NCBI GenBank assembly: GCA_028456385.1
Contig: JALNQF010000004.1
Location: forward strand, 310,001 to 374,000
Direction: 5' to 3'
DNA length: 64,000 nt
Origin: Ophiosphaerella korrae
Taxonomy: Eukaryota > Ascomycota > Dothideomycetes > Pleosporales > Phaeosphaeriaceae
The translations under genes were made by a program, and so were the position numbers. Below, one piece after another: positions 22,592 to 33,105 of this stretch (its first letter is position 1; every line of letters starts with the position of its first letter). The notes under the pieces were generated by a model. That model worked only from the letters and a program-made list of their open reading frames with translations. It searched no databases and was not told the DNA's origin.

Positions 22592-24514
22592 ATGGCCAGC
22601 CCCCACTCCCCGGATAGCCTTCACCACCACCACGGCGACGACGACGACAACGATATCTCACCCACTATTCTCGCGGCCGCCACCACGCTGGCCACGCTTG
22701 CAGAAAGCAGGCCCCCCATCAGCCACGGCCTTGATGGCGATAACGGCTACGACGACTACGACAACGACGATGACGACCTAGACGGCATATCCATAACCGC
22801 TCCCGACGGATACACGACCGAGCAAGATATCGCCGATGAGATGCAGTTTATCGTCTCCCCAGCCTACCCTTTCGACTCGCTTCCCCACATCGAGCCATCG
22901 GCCCCTCCGTTTGATCCGTTTGAACACGTCTCTTCCTACCACATGCCCGCCACACACCTCTCTGTATCCCCACTCTTTTCCAGCTTCTTGTCCAGCTCAG
23001 ACCCATCTTTGGAGCCACCAGCTACCTTGCAGGAAGCCCATCTCAGCATCCACGACAATGGATCGTTCTTACCCATCACCTCTTTCTTCCACCACATTGC
23101 TCCAAAAACACACCCAGTTTGTGGCCTGGATGCTGCCGACGTGCCTGAGTTTATAGCAAAGGAGCATCTGCGCGGCGACAGCTTCGATTTCCAGAGCATT
23201 GACTGGGCCGCACGCAATACCACTCGATCCGAGGTTCGCGCAAAGAGGTTTGAATACGAGCATGCCAAGTTGCAGCGACGCCTGCAGCAGAGCCACAAGG
23301 TAGGATACCCCTCAGTCTCCCCCTACTCAACTAACAATTCACAGGACATACATGATGTAGAACTCCTCTGCCAAGTTCCTAGCACAGACGAGGGTTTCCA
23401 ATTTAGAAGAAACAACACCAAGCATCGAGCCTTCTTTCCCCACTTCCAGCTCCGGAATGTATTGGCAGCTACGTCTCGGAATGACATCTACTACGCCGCC
23501 GGCCACCGCGTGTACAGGACCGACGCTGAAGGCAGCCCACAGGATTTAGTAATAGACTTAAGCAAGCGCCTCGCACTGGAAGGCTCCATAACGACTATTG
23601 CGAGCAACAACAACGTCCTCATCGCCGGCGCCTTCGACGGTGAATATGCCATTACCGATCTATCATCTACTTACGGCTCAGCATGTACCTTTGGTCGCAC
23701 CTCTGATTTCGTGTTGGACACCAAATCGAGGATAGTAAACCACATGCATTTGTTCAACTCTCGCTCAACGTACCAACCGCAGGCTATGTTTTGCTCAAAT
23801 GATTATCACTTGCGAGTTCTCGATTGCGCAACCGGCACCTTCACCCACTCCTTCCTCTACCCAGCAGCCGTCAACTGTTCAGCTACAAGCCCAGATGGTC
23901 GCATGCATATCGTAGTGGGTGATTTTCAAGAGGCATTGGTTGTAAATTCAGAAACAGGCCAGCCTTTTGAAATATTGAAATGGCACAAAGAGGATATATT
24001 CGCTTGTGCATGGGCAGATGACGGCATCCATGTCGCCACCGCAGCACAAGATTCCACGATTGCGATCTATGACGCGCGAAACTGGAGACATCCTCTTGAT
24101 GTTGTTGCCAGACCGCGCAAGACTCTGTCCAGTGAACTCAGCATAACCCGATCTCTACATTTCTCGCCTACTGGGTCCGGTCCGCAAGTTCTGGTCGCTG
24201 CTGAGGCAGACGACTACATCAACATCATTAATGCACAAACATTCGAGTCAAAACAGGTGTTTGACTTCTTCGGCCCTATCGGAGGCGTTGCCTTTACACC
24301 GGACGGACAGTCATTATTCGTCGCTAATGGAGAACGACGATTCGGCGGCATCGTCGAACTCGGCCGCACCAATTGGGCGGGCCAATCATCGAGGAGCACA
24401 AGTCTCGATCGCGACTGGCCCTACGAAAACCAGTCGGGCAGCTACGAACGGGCACTATGCGGGGCAATAGAACAGGAACGACGCCCTATTGATTTCGGAA
24501 GCCTCGTAGTATGA
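22592..24514 (+). CDS. WD40-repeat protein (similar in style to S. pombe SPAC2A9.03-type proteins)
   Basis: The first in-frame ATG is 22592; the frame is open further upstream but without ATG. Exons 22592-23299 and 23345-24514 give 625 aa. The 45-nt intron (GTAGGA..CACAG, with CTAAC) is stop-free and in frame; splicing gives QQSHKDIHDVELLC. Residues ~30-70 are very acidic (a DDYDNDDDD stretch). Residues ~195-230 hold SFDFQSIDWAARNTTRSEVRA. WD40 blades follow to about 600 (e.g. HIVVGDFQEALVVNSETG, DIFACAWADDGIHVATAA, DSTIAIYDARNWRHP). This is a probable scaffold; the function is unknown to me. Confidence 0.8.
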   Translation: MASPHSPDSLHHHHGDDDDNDISPTILAAATTLATLAESRPPISHGLDGDNGYDDYDNDDDDLDGISITAPDGYTTEQDIADEMQFIVSPAYPFDSLPHIEPSAPPFDPFEHVSSYHMPATHLSVSPLFSSFLSSSDPSLEPPATLQEAHLSIHDNGSFLPITSFFHHIAPKTHPVCGLDAADVPEFIAKEHLRGDSFDFQSIDWAARNTTRSEVRAKRFEYEHAKLQRRLQQSHKVGYPSVSPYSTNNSQDIHDVELLCQVPSTDEGFQFRRNNTKHRAFFPHFQLRNVLAATSRNDIYYAAGHRVYRTDAEGSPQDLVIDLSKRLALEGSITTIASNNNVLIAGAFDGEYAITDLSSTYGSACTFGRTSDFVLDTKSRIVNHMHLFNSRSTYQPQAMFCSNDYHLRVLDCATGTFTHSFLYPAAVNCSATSPDGRMHIVVGDFQEALVVNSETGQPFEILKWHKEDIFACAWADDGIHVATAAQDSTIAIYDARNWRHPLDVVARPRKTLSSELSITRSLHFSPTGSGPQVLVAAEADDYINIINAQTFESKQVFDFFGPIGGVAFTPDGQSLFVANGERRFGGIVELGRTNWAGQSSRSTSLDRDWPYENQSGSYERALCGAIEQERRPIDFGSLVV

Positions 24515-25035
24515 AGAGGCTATGCAGAGTGTACTTATCCTATAGATATTTGGTATACTTTGCTATTGGGGCTTTGGCGTATATGGTTAACTAGACGGGC
24601 GGCTACTTTGCTTCTGTTGATACCACGGCATCGGTGCGGCATTCGCAACTGGCGTTGCTCTTCCTCCTTGTGTTAGCATCTCATCTCCATTTTGATGGGG
24701 CAGATTTAGTTTTGCATTTGTTTGCTGTCGGTGCTTCGGCATGGCTTGAGCGTATATGGTTTGAAAATACAGATTGGTGTAGAATGTCCGTGTCAAGTTC
24801 TAGCAACCATGATTTCCAAAGAAAGTGTTTGATGTTTTCAAGTTATACTTCTTTCATAATTCATAAGCGCAACGAACTACATGATGTCGCATTTAGCGGG
24901 CAGACCGCAAGGTCCTTCACTATCCTTTACTGTTTTCTGTTGTGGCTCTGGTGGGGCTGGCCCGGCGGTTGTTCCGTTTGCCTCACTTTGCTTTTGTACT
25001 GTCTTTTCACCCGCCGTTTTCTTCTCACCATCTAG
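24515..25035. other. gene-free convergent 3' region
   Basis: It separates the WD40 and flavodoxin genes, which point at each other. It is T-rich with no supportable gene. Confidence 0.5.
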
Positions 25036-25833
25036 TCATGGATGAGCCTTGGCGACAGCCTCGTAGAAGGCCTTGCCCTGTGCTGTGGCAATGTTCAGCT
25101 CGAGGGGAGTTGGCTGGCGCGAACCGTCGCCAGCAGAGAAGGTACCTGCGCCCCAGGGTGAGCCACCGTGGACCTCTTCAAGGTTGGCGAGCATGCCTAT
25201 TTCGTGTATTAGCACATGTAGTTACCTCAGGGTTGCGTGGTTGGTATGCAAGACGTACTGAAGGCGGTCTTGTATCCAAGAGGAACGTAGATGAAGCCAT
25301 GATGGGCCAGGGTGCTCATGGCAGCAATGGCAGTGCTCTCCTGTCCACCACCGAGAGTTCCGGTGCTGATGAACAGGCCAGCGTACTTGCCCCAGAAAGA
25401 GCCTTGGGACCACTGCTTGCCGGACTTGTCCCAGAAAGCCTTGATTTGTGCGGGGAAGTTGCCGTAGCGGGTGGGGATACCGAAGAGGATGCCGTCAAAC
25501 TCCTCGAGCTGGGCGGGGTCGCTGAGGACGGTGACATCTGTGGGCTTGGGGGGTGCGTGCATCTTAGTGAGCACATCTTCGGGGAGAGTCTCTTCAACTC
25601 TGTAGAGGTGACGTATTAGTAATGGTGAGAAGGGTGTAGAACAGCATGTACATACTGGAAGAGTGTGGCGTCACCGCCAGCTTCCTTGATGCCCTTCAAT
25701 TCGGCATCGGCCTGCGATTATATGGTTAGCCATCTGATGTTTGTAATAAAGGTCGCCGACCACGAAATGAACATACCATCTGCTTGATATGGCCGTACAT
25801 GGAGTAGTAAACGATTGCGATCTTGGGAGCCAT
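25036..25833 (-). CDS. WrbA/Pst2-like NAD(P)H:quinone oxidoreductase (flavodoxin fold)
   Basis: Four exons (25833-25777, 25711-25656, 25599-25259, 25196-25036) give 204 aa, as expected for the family. It starts [19 protein letters not shown], the FMN phosphate-binding loop. It continues with DADELKG-like helix sequence ([13 protein letters not shown]), then [29 protein letters not shown] (FMN and flavodoxin contacts) and [18 protein letters not shown] near the C-terminus. Yeast relatives are Pst2, Rfs1 and Ycp4. The family reduces quinones by two electrons, which limits oxidative damage, and is often at membrane eisosomes. All introns are short (about 56-65 nt). Confidence 0.93.
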
Positions 25834-26961
25834 TGCGAAGGAATTGGGGTATCAAACAAAAAGCCTAGGGTTCAATTGCAGAGTGTAATGGAGGGGTAAT
25901 TGGATAAAAAGATGTGGTTGGAGGGGGCAGTCTTCCCAACTTATATTGCTTGCATGTTTGCATCATCGTCTACGGCAACCGCTCTCAGTAGGTCCCAAGG
26001 AAGGCGCCTGAATCACGATTGGAAAATAATCAACTTAGGCGAATAGTGTCGCAACCATTCCCGAAGCTGCTACAAACCAGCCCACATGAAGCCATATAGC
26101 GGGACAGTCTAGACTGGTTATAGTAATCTGTCCTTTCTGAGATCCGTACACCCCAGTCTAACCGCCCGCAGTAGCGTCGCCGTGTTGTCGATTATCAAAG
26201 GCTCAGCTAAGGATTGTAAATATAAACCTTGAAGCTGCTCCACCTTGCCCCACAACCCCCTGTGATAGGCTGCGGCTTTCCTTCCGCACTTGCTGGTTGC
26301 TAAATCCTAGGTTAATAAGCAGCCGATCGGCTACGGATAAGAGAAATTGCCGCCAGTAGCTTACCGTTCCATGTGTAAGCAGTTCATGTATGTAAGCTGT
26401 AGTGTAACTGTACTTTTGGGACTAGGTGCCTCCAATCTGCGAATACTTTGCTTTGTTTTTAGGTGCGGGGTTTCTCATCCATGCTGAGCCTCTTTCTACT
26501 GCGAAATTGTAACACCTCATGTACTTCCAAAGCAAAGTGCCTCTGTTATGGTGTTGACAAACTAGCCTCGTGCATCAGAGTAAGCTGACTAAAGAACAGT
26601 AGCCTTGGGAATGACGTCACCACCAAGCTTCACGACCAGTAAGGATGAAGGGCAGTATTACAGATAATACATTGACTACTACGCCTACAACCAACGCTGA
26701 ATTGCTGAAGGAATGCTATGGAACCAGGAGGCTACCAGCCGTCCGATGCAAATGCCCGCCATAACTATTTTTTTTGGAAAACCTCGCAACCTAGGTTTAA
26801 AACTTTGTGCTCCGATGCATGACTCGAATGTGGCTCTGTGGCCTGGGTATCTTAGCTCCAGGCTGTACCGCTCATGCAAATGGCCGTTATTCATAAATTG
26901 GTAGTCGTGTAAGATGTACAGGCGAAAGAAAATTGGCTGTTATTCGAAGATCGATCCACGA
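25834..26961. other. gene-free stretch
   Basis: This is the promoter of the quinone reductase and the 3' flank of the F-box gene. Short frames only. No repeat, RNA gene or recognisable remnant was seen. Confidence 0.4.
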
Positions 26962-28458
26962 TCAAGTCGAGATAGAGTGAAGATGTCGGCGGACGCCATG
27001 TAGGAACTCGTCCTCCTCAATCCGTTGGAAGGGGCCTTCTTCTTCCTTCTCGTATAAACCAGTGCTACCATATGGACCTTTGCCGCTTTGGTGCACGTCT
27101 TGTGGCCACAATCCGTCAGAAGAGATCTGCGCCAAAGAAAAGTCTCCATGGACAGACTGAAAACCAGGCTCAAAAATACAGTCTGCGAAGAAGAGCTCAA
27201 CATAGAGCTCACGAGGGATGGTGCTCTGTGCACGTGTTTTAATAAGACGACGTGCCTGGCGCAGGAGCATCTGTAAAGCGTCCGTGGCCTCTTGCGTCGA
27301 GCGACCATGTTCGTGGCCGCAGAGATGCAGGGCACGGACCTGTAAATCCCCACTGAATTTCACGTTCTCGTTGGAAAAGAGATGAGCACACACTGATGGC
27401 AGTGAAATGGACAATGTCTCCAGTTTGGGACAGCTTCGGAAGGTTTCGCATAGGTGTTCGCTGTCGCTTGGGGATCCAGGGTGTGGATGAAAGAATCCAT
27501 CCTGTGATCGTGGGCTATGTTCAAGCACCCGGAGAGTCTCCCGCGATGCTTTAATAATGGCCATAACCCCGTCAATGGTGATGGATGAATTACAGGTAAG
27601 ATGGAACTCCTCGAGCTGCGTCGCAGTGCGGGCGATGGCATAAAGATCGGTATCCGTGATGGGCATGAAGGCGGTATCACCGAAAATTTTCAGGCGTCGC
27701 AGCTGGCCAAAGTTGACAGACTGGAGAGGCTCAAGATCAATCTGGTTCTCCCTGTCTGCAGCCTGCTGGGAGGTAGGATCCACACACTGCAACTCCAAAG
27801 ACTCTAGAGGTTTACCACTCCCTGTCAACATGGTCCGCCATGTCTTTGCATCCAAGTGCCGAATCGTGGTCCAGGGTATGGAAAGAGATGTAAGGTTGGA
27901 ACACTTTGTGAGCGATTCGAAGATGAGACGATCCGTGGCGGCCGTGTAGAAACCGTGGACCCACATGCGCTTGATCTTGGAAGCGACCTCTGGAAAGTCG
28001 CTGCAGATGTCTACGGTCCGCTTCAACGAGGCGAAGGGGTCGCGGTAGACGGCGGTGCCGGTCGGGCGGTCGATGAGCTCGTATAGCGGATAGCTCTCAC
28101 GTCGATTGGAGAGCTCTGCCCACCTCTACAGTCAGTCAGTATCAGCTCGTCGACAGGGCCATACGGGCATGCTTACCTCTCCGCCCTTCCAGCGGCGAAT
28201 GTAGACATCCTTGAGGGAGTGTTCCAAAGCCCACTCGTGCCACTTCCAGCACGTCGAGCGGATCATGGACGTAGCATCCCACTTCAGCAGCTCCGGCGGC
28301 ACGGGGCCCCTCACGTAGCGCTGGAGAGGAGCTCTCTGGAGAGGCAGCGGGGCCTGGGACAGACCGAAGGTGTACGTGGGTCCATCACGTATGTGGGTTT
28401 TGGTGACTCCCTCGAGGATATTGGAAAGAACTTCGTAGGGAAAGTCGTTGATGTGCAT
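26962..28458 (-). CDS. F-box protein with leucine-rich-like C-terminal region
   Basis: Exons 28458-28177 and 28125-26962 give 481 aa; the 51-nt intron (GTAAGC..TGTAG) has a CTGAC branch-like site. The upstream frame continues past 28458 but only with a TTG, so the ATG giving MHINDFPYEVLSNILEGV is chosen; this is F-box-like. Residues ~60-95 hold WDATSMIRSTCWKWHEWALEHSLKDVYI, also F-box context. The rest has scattered leucine-rich motifs (LTSLSIPWTTIRHL, LESLELQC, LRRLKIFG, LETLSISLP). F-box proteins recruit targets to SCF ubiquitin ligases. The target is unknown. Confidence 0.75.
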
Positions 28459-31169
28459 TGAATTATCCGAGGGGGTTTGGGGGGTCTTAGTCGGCGCTCG
28501 ACAAGGTGGCAAGTGGACAGCAGTCGACTACTTGTAGGATGGGATGGTCGAGGAACGGGTGAGTCAAGATGGCGTGGGTTAGTCAGATGGTCGAGCCTTG
28601 GTACACAGGCGGGAGCGGGCCTCTTATAGTCGGCAGGCCGTAACTGTATCCAGGACTGCAGATTTTTATTGAACAAAGAGCTCCGTGGTACGCGTTAGTC
28701 AAGACAGTCAGAGCATTCCCCTTCCCCAGCTTCCCGCAGCGGCGCGCCAACATGTCGAACCCCGGGCCCTAAGTGGATACGGGCCAGCAAACGATCATTC
28801 CGCCACGGTGAATGACCCAGGGAAGCCAATGATACCAGGAGCATTGGGGAGCAGGCGTGTGCGTAGCCATGGTGAGGCGCTGGTTTGCCTGTCCATTCGC
28901 GAATTCTTGTGATGTAACAGCCTCGCTTGGTTCTCGGCGGCCAAACGATCCTGCCATCACGTGGACGACCTGGTGACCTCAATTGCGTTTCGTAAGGGTA
29001 ATGAGAACTCCTTTTTGACACATCGAAATTCTCTGACGAAACCGTCCGACCGTCTTGCATCATCCTCGTGCCAGGCCACAATTTCAAGACTGCTGCCAAT
29101 CTCACCAAAGTCCGACACAGCGTGCAGCAGTGCGTCGGCCGACTCGAGGTCCGGTCAACTCGTCTCCTGGTCGCGCTGCATTTCACCAACATCGCTTGTC
29201 CTCGCTCAGCAACGGCTACTACTTTGCCCTGCACTAAGAATTTTCGTCTGGCAGTAGCTACAACGCCTTCTCCATGCTGCTTGCGAGCCGACCTCCCCGG
29301 TGCAAATTTTTCACGATACTTCGACACGTACTTCTGCTAGTCTTACATCGTTGTCTTCTATGTCTCTGTTTTGGATATCTGTTACGTTTCTAAATTTCCC
29401 CGCCCTGCACGCTCTCTTCTCCACAGATGCTGCTGTACCCGCAGCTATTTTAGCTCGACTATGATTCGAGCGTTATGCACTGTGTTCTCGTTGTAAACCA
29501 TTCCCACTGCATGGCGAATATTCGAAAGATGGTGAGCTGCTGACGCCAAACAGCGCAATCCTCACTACGTCATTGGTGATGCTTCGTGTCCGGATAATCA
29601 AGCAATCGAGCACAGCATGCCATCCAATATCAACAACTGTGCCATTGACAAACACCAATCTATCAATGGCATTCTCAGTTGCCGTGACGCTACCCCGCAA
29701 ATAACTTGACCCCGAGCCTTTGGGAGTCGCCTCCCTGCTTTCTAACGTTGAGCTTGCACATCAATCAACGGGATAAACATTCCCTTTCCAAACTATCGGA
29801 CATGTTGCATCGCCCATTCGTGCCGCTCAGCTCAACTCGCGTTGCCGCCAGGGACTTTGTTGTTCCTTGCACTAGCGCTTCGCCACCTGGTCACGAGCTT
29901 CCCAAACACTGTCGCATCTCAGCTAGCGCTCCACGCTACAGACTCACCGAGCAAGCATCGTGACCTTCTCCTTTTCGCCTCGCCCGCCAAGGATCGTGAG
30001 ATTCTTCAGCCCCAACCAGCTGCTTGCCGCAGCGCTCCAAATGAGCTGATCTGGACGCGAGTACCCGTGCGCCAAGGTCAATGCGGCCTCTGTACACATC
30101 ACGAGGGCATCTAGCGACTGTGACTAACACACTTCATTTTGTCCTCTTCACCAATGCGAGCTCATGCACAAACACGGGGCTGGAACACCGCCTTTTGAGG
30201 ACACGTATATCTGTCCACCATGTTGGATTCAAACTGTACAAAGGCCAGCTCTCAAAACCAATCCTTGTTGTGTCGTAGAATCATCCGAGAGCTAAATTGG
30301 CAATTGTGTGATTTCCGAATACAGAATACAATTCGTATAGATCAAGCAGGAATATGCATCATTTGGCTGCCGCCAGTGTGTAGTTTGGGATGGTTGACCA
30401 TAGCCCTCCCCAGGCACAAATTTGCTATCACTAGCTAAGCTCAAACATTTGGAGGAGCAATGCACGTTGGATACAGTTTGTACTCCAGGCGTACGAGTGC
30501 ATGTGCTACCTTTCCAGCTGTGCTAGAACGGCAGTGTATTGCTTTCGCATACTTTGCTAGCGAGTGGCTGCTGTGAACAACACTAATGGCTCTAGCCGCT
30601 ATGTCAGGATCACTACCAATTGTAAACTCAATGTCTGTGTATTGCAACAGAACTTTTCAAGACGTTGCCCAAAGAGGCATCAGTGATTATCGGGCATGCG
30701 TTGGGATCTAGGCATTTTAGGCATCTTGATACATACTCTCTTACTTGCTTCTTTTTGTCCCTGCCTTGATTTGCCTTGACAAGCTGGAATCATTCGTCAA
30801 GTTGAAAACTATTCTATTCTCTGTTCGAATGCCTAATTGGTCGACTCGCGTCAGGCATATATTCTTTTCCAACATTAGGAATAGCATCTCCCTAATCTTG
30901 TCATATGGCCAAAAAAAAAAGCTAGCCCATACTAGATGCTAGTTTATATGGGTGATTCTATAAGTGTAAGCGGAGTGCTTTGAAGAGTTGCAAACCTTGC
31001 ATGAATTAGTCATCCAACCATAATCGCACCTGCCGAGGTCGGAATTTGCCCGCATACCTAGTACACCACTTAAATCACCACTGTCATATTTTAGCTGATT
31101 CTGCGTCGTCTTTTCTATAATTCATATCTTGGAAATTCTCCCTCTTTACGTCCAACAAGCTCCGACAAA
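28459..31169. other. 2.7 kb gene-free stretch
   Basis: Many overlapping frames up to ~210 codons occur on both strands, none with recognisable sequence, consistent splice joints or a family-like start. No long repeat or transposon end was seen. It includes the F-box promoter on the left and the MFS promoter on the right (AT-rich before 31170). A decayed element or non-coding RNA cannot be excluded. Confidence 0.4.
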
Positions 31170-32630
31170 ATGGCGAAAACCCCTCTCAGTCACATATGTG
31201 ACGAAAAGTCGGCCAGTGAAATTCAAAACAATGAACCAGACACAATTGTCACGCAAGAGACGAGAGACATTGAAGAAGAATGGAAAGAGCGAATTCGTCT
31301 AAAAGTTGACCTACGATTGTGTAGCATTGCCGGGATCCTCTGCAGCCTCAATTTGCTTGACAGTGGAGTCATTTCGTCGGCTTCAGTCACCTCTATGCTT
31401 CACGATCTCGAGCTCGATGTTGGCAACAGATACTCGGTGTCCATTTTCATCTTCACAATTGCTAGCATAGCGTTCCAATTACCGTCTACCATTGCTGTCA
31501 GAATATTCGGACCTAGGGTATGGTTCGCGTTTATCACATTGTGCTTCGGCATAATCACAATGTGCACAGCTTTTGTACAGACATGGAGGCAAATGATTGC
31601 TCTGAGGATTTTGTTGGGCATCGCCATGTCAGGTATTTATCCAGGATTGACTGTCCTTATCAGCGCGTGGTACACCAGGAAGGAGCAACAGCTACGATTT
31701 GCATTCATGCAAAGTGGAGAGGTGATAGTACTCGGGACTGGAGGCATTGTTAATTTTGGCTTGAATCAGCTCAACGGAAAAGGTGGGCTTAAAGGATGGC
31801 AGTGGATGTTTGTTGTACAAGGATCCATTACCGCCTTTATTGGAGTCGCTACCTATTTCTGGATGGTCGATTTTCCCGAGAATTCCCACCAAAGCTTCTA
31901 CTTCCTCAGTAAGTCGGAGAGCAAGATAGCCGCAGCCCGAATTGAGAATGACCGTGGCGACGTCAAGCTGGATCCTTTTGCGTGGTCCAAGATTTTCGTC
32001 CACGCCAAAGATGTCAAAGTTTATGGGTTCTGTGTTCTGTTCTTCTTACAGAACTTGGTATCGACGAGCTTGTCATACTTCTTGCCAATAATTCTGCAAG
32101 GTGGTATGGGGTTTAGTACGAATAAGTCCATCCTTCTGTCTGCTCCGCCATACTACTACGCTGTCATTCCTGCCATCTTATCCTCTTTGGTTGGTGACAA
32201 ATTTCAGCTTCGTGGGCCCATAATTACTTTCAACTGCATCACTTTGGTCGTCGGGTTCTGCATGCTAGGCTTCGCCGATCAAGTGACGGTGCGATATATT
32301 GGGACGTACTTGGCTACAGGGGCATACGTAGCGAACTGGGCGGCTATGTCAACATACCAGGCAAACAACATTGTCGGACAGTGGAAGAGGGTCTTCACTG
32401 CTGCAACTGTCACCGCGTTCAATGGGGCTGGAGGTATTGCGGGAAGTTTCATTGTAAGGCAACAAGAGAGTCCGAGGTATATGACGGCCATCTGGGTTAG
32501 TATCGGATCACATATCATGATCATTGGGGCGATTGGACTGTTTTCGGCGTACTTTTACGTGGCGAACCAGAAGCAGAGGAAGGGGAAGAAGCTGCTGGAA
32601 GATACGGAAGGATTCAGGTTCACATATTAG
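31170..32630 (+). CDS. MFS transporter, anion:cation symporter (Dal5/allantoate permease-like) family
   Basis: This is a single exon of 486 aa. It has a soluble N-terminus of ~50 residues and then about 12 hydrophobic segments. Loop 2-3 carries IAVRIFGPRVW, a diverged MFS signature. RILLGIAMSGIYPGLTVLISAWYTRKEQQLR is the ACS-family hallmark between helices 4 and 5. GLKGWQWMFVVQGSITAFIG and WMVDFPENS follow, as in Dal5, Tna1 and related vitamin or organic-anion carriers. The C-terminus is cytosolic and basic (KQRKGKKLLED). It is plasma-membrane proton symport by family. The substrate is unknown, and no catabolic genes flank it. Confidence 0.88.
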   Translation: MAKTPLSHICDEKSASEIQNNEPDTIVTQETRDIEEEWKERIRLKVDLRLCSIAGILCSLNLLDSGVISSASVTSMLHDLELDVGNRYSVSIFIFTIASIAFQLPSTIAVRIFGPRVWFAFITLCFGIITMCTAFVQTWRQMIALRILLGIAMSGIYPGLTVLISAWYTRKEQQLRFAFMQSGEVIVLGTGGIVNFGLNQLNGKGGLKGWQWMFVVQGSITAFIGVATYFWMVDFPENSHQSFYFLSKSESKIAAARIENDRGDVKLDPFAWSKIFVHAKDVKVYGFCVLFFLQNLVSTSLSYFLPIILQGGMGFSTNKSILLSAPPYYYAVIPAILSSLVGDKFQLRGPIITFNCITLVVGFCMLGFADQVTVRYIGTYLATGAYVANWAAMSTYQANNIVGQWKRVFTAATVTAFNGAGGIAGSFIVRQQESPRYMTAIWVSIGSHIMIIGAIGLFSAYFYVANQKQRKGKKLLEDTEGFRFTY

Positions 32631-33105
32631 AATAGAGATGTGGATGTACTAGACATGGATCAAAGGACACAACAGATGCACGTGTTCGCGTCCGGACCAA
32701 CATGGATGGAAGTGGATTGACGTCGTTGTGGAGCCATCTCGATGTGTGTTAGCGTGTCATGCTTCTAAGCCTCCAGCTTGGCCGGCTGTCTGTCTCATCA
32801 CAGGTGGTTGTTGTGGCAGCACGAGCATCCGCACGCGAGCGTTTGATTCCTTCCGTTGTCCTTCATAGTGAACTTTTTGTCTGCATATTTGCTGCCCACA
32901 AGGTGCTGGCGGATCCGCTGACAGCCATCTGGCAGCGTTCCCCTGCCAGCCCCTCGAAACGTGCAACAACCACCGTCACCACATCACTGCCACACCACCC
33001 TCCACTGAGCATATGTGCATCATCCCAGCCCACCATCACTTGTAACACCGCCTCTAGACCCAATATTATCCTCCCTCTCGGTGCGCCTCACTGCCAGCTG
33101 TCGCA
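32631..33105. other. intergenic region, MFS 3' flank and SLA1 promoter
   Basis: It holds CA- and CT-rich leader sequence before the SLA1 ATG. No gene was recognised. Confidence 0.5.

Noticed and set aside
22191..22781. Frames with Ser-Val/Ala-Ser or Leu-Pro runs
   Set aside because: They are produced by the CTCTGY repeat and by shadows of the WD40 gene.
28695..29327. 210-codon minus-strand frame
   Set aside because: The composition looks random (Arg/Ser/Pro/His-rich) and it overlaps plus-strand frames of similar size, with no recognisable motif.
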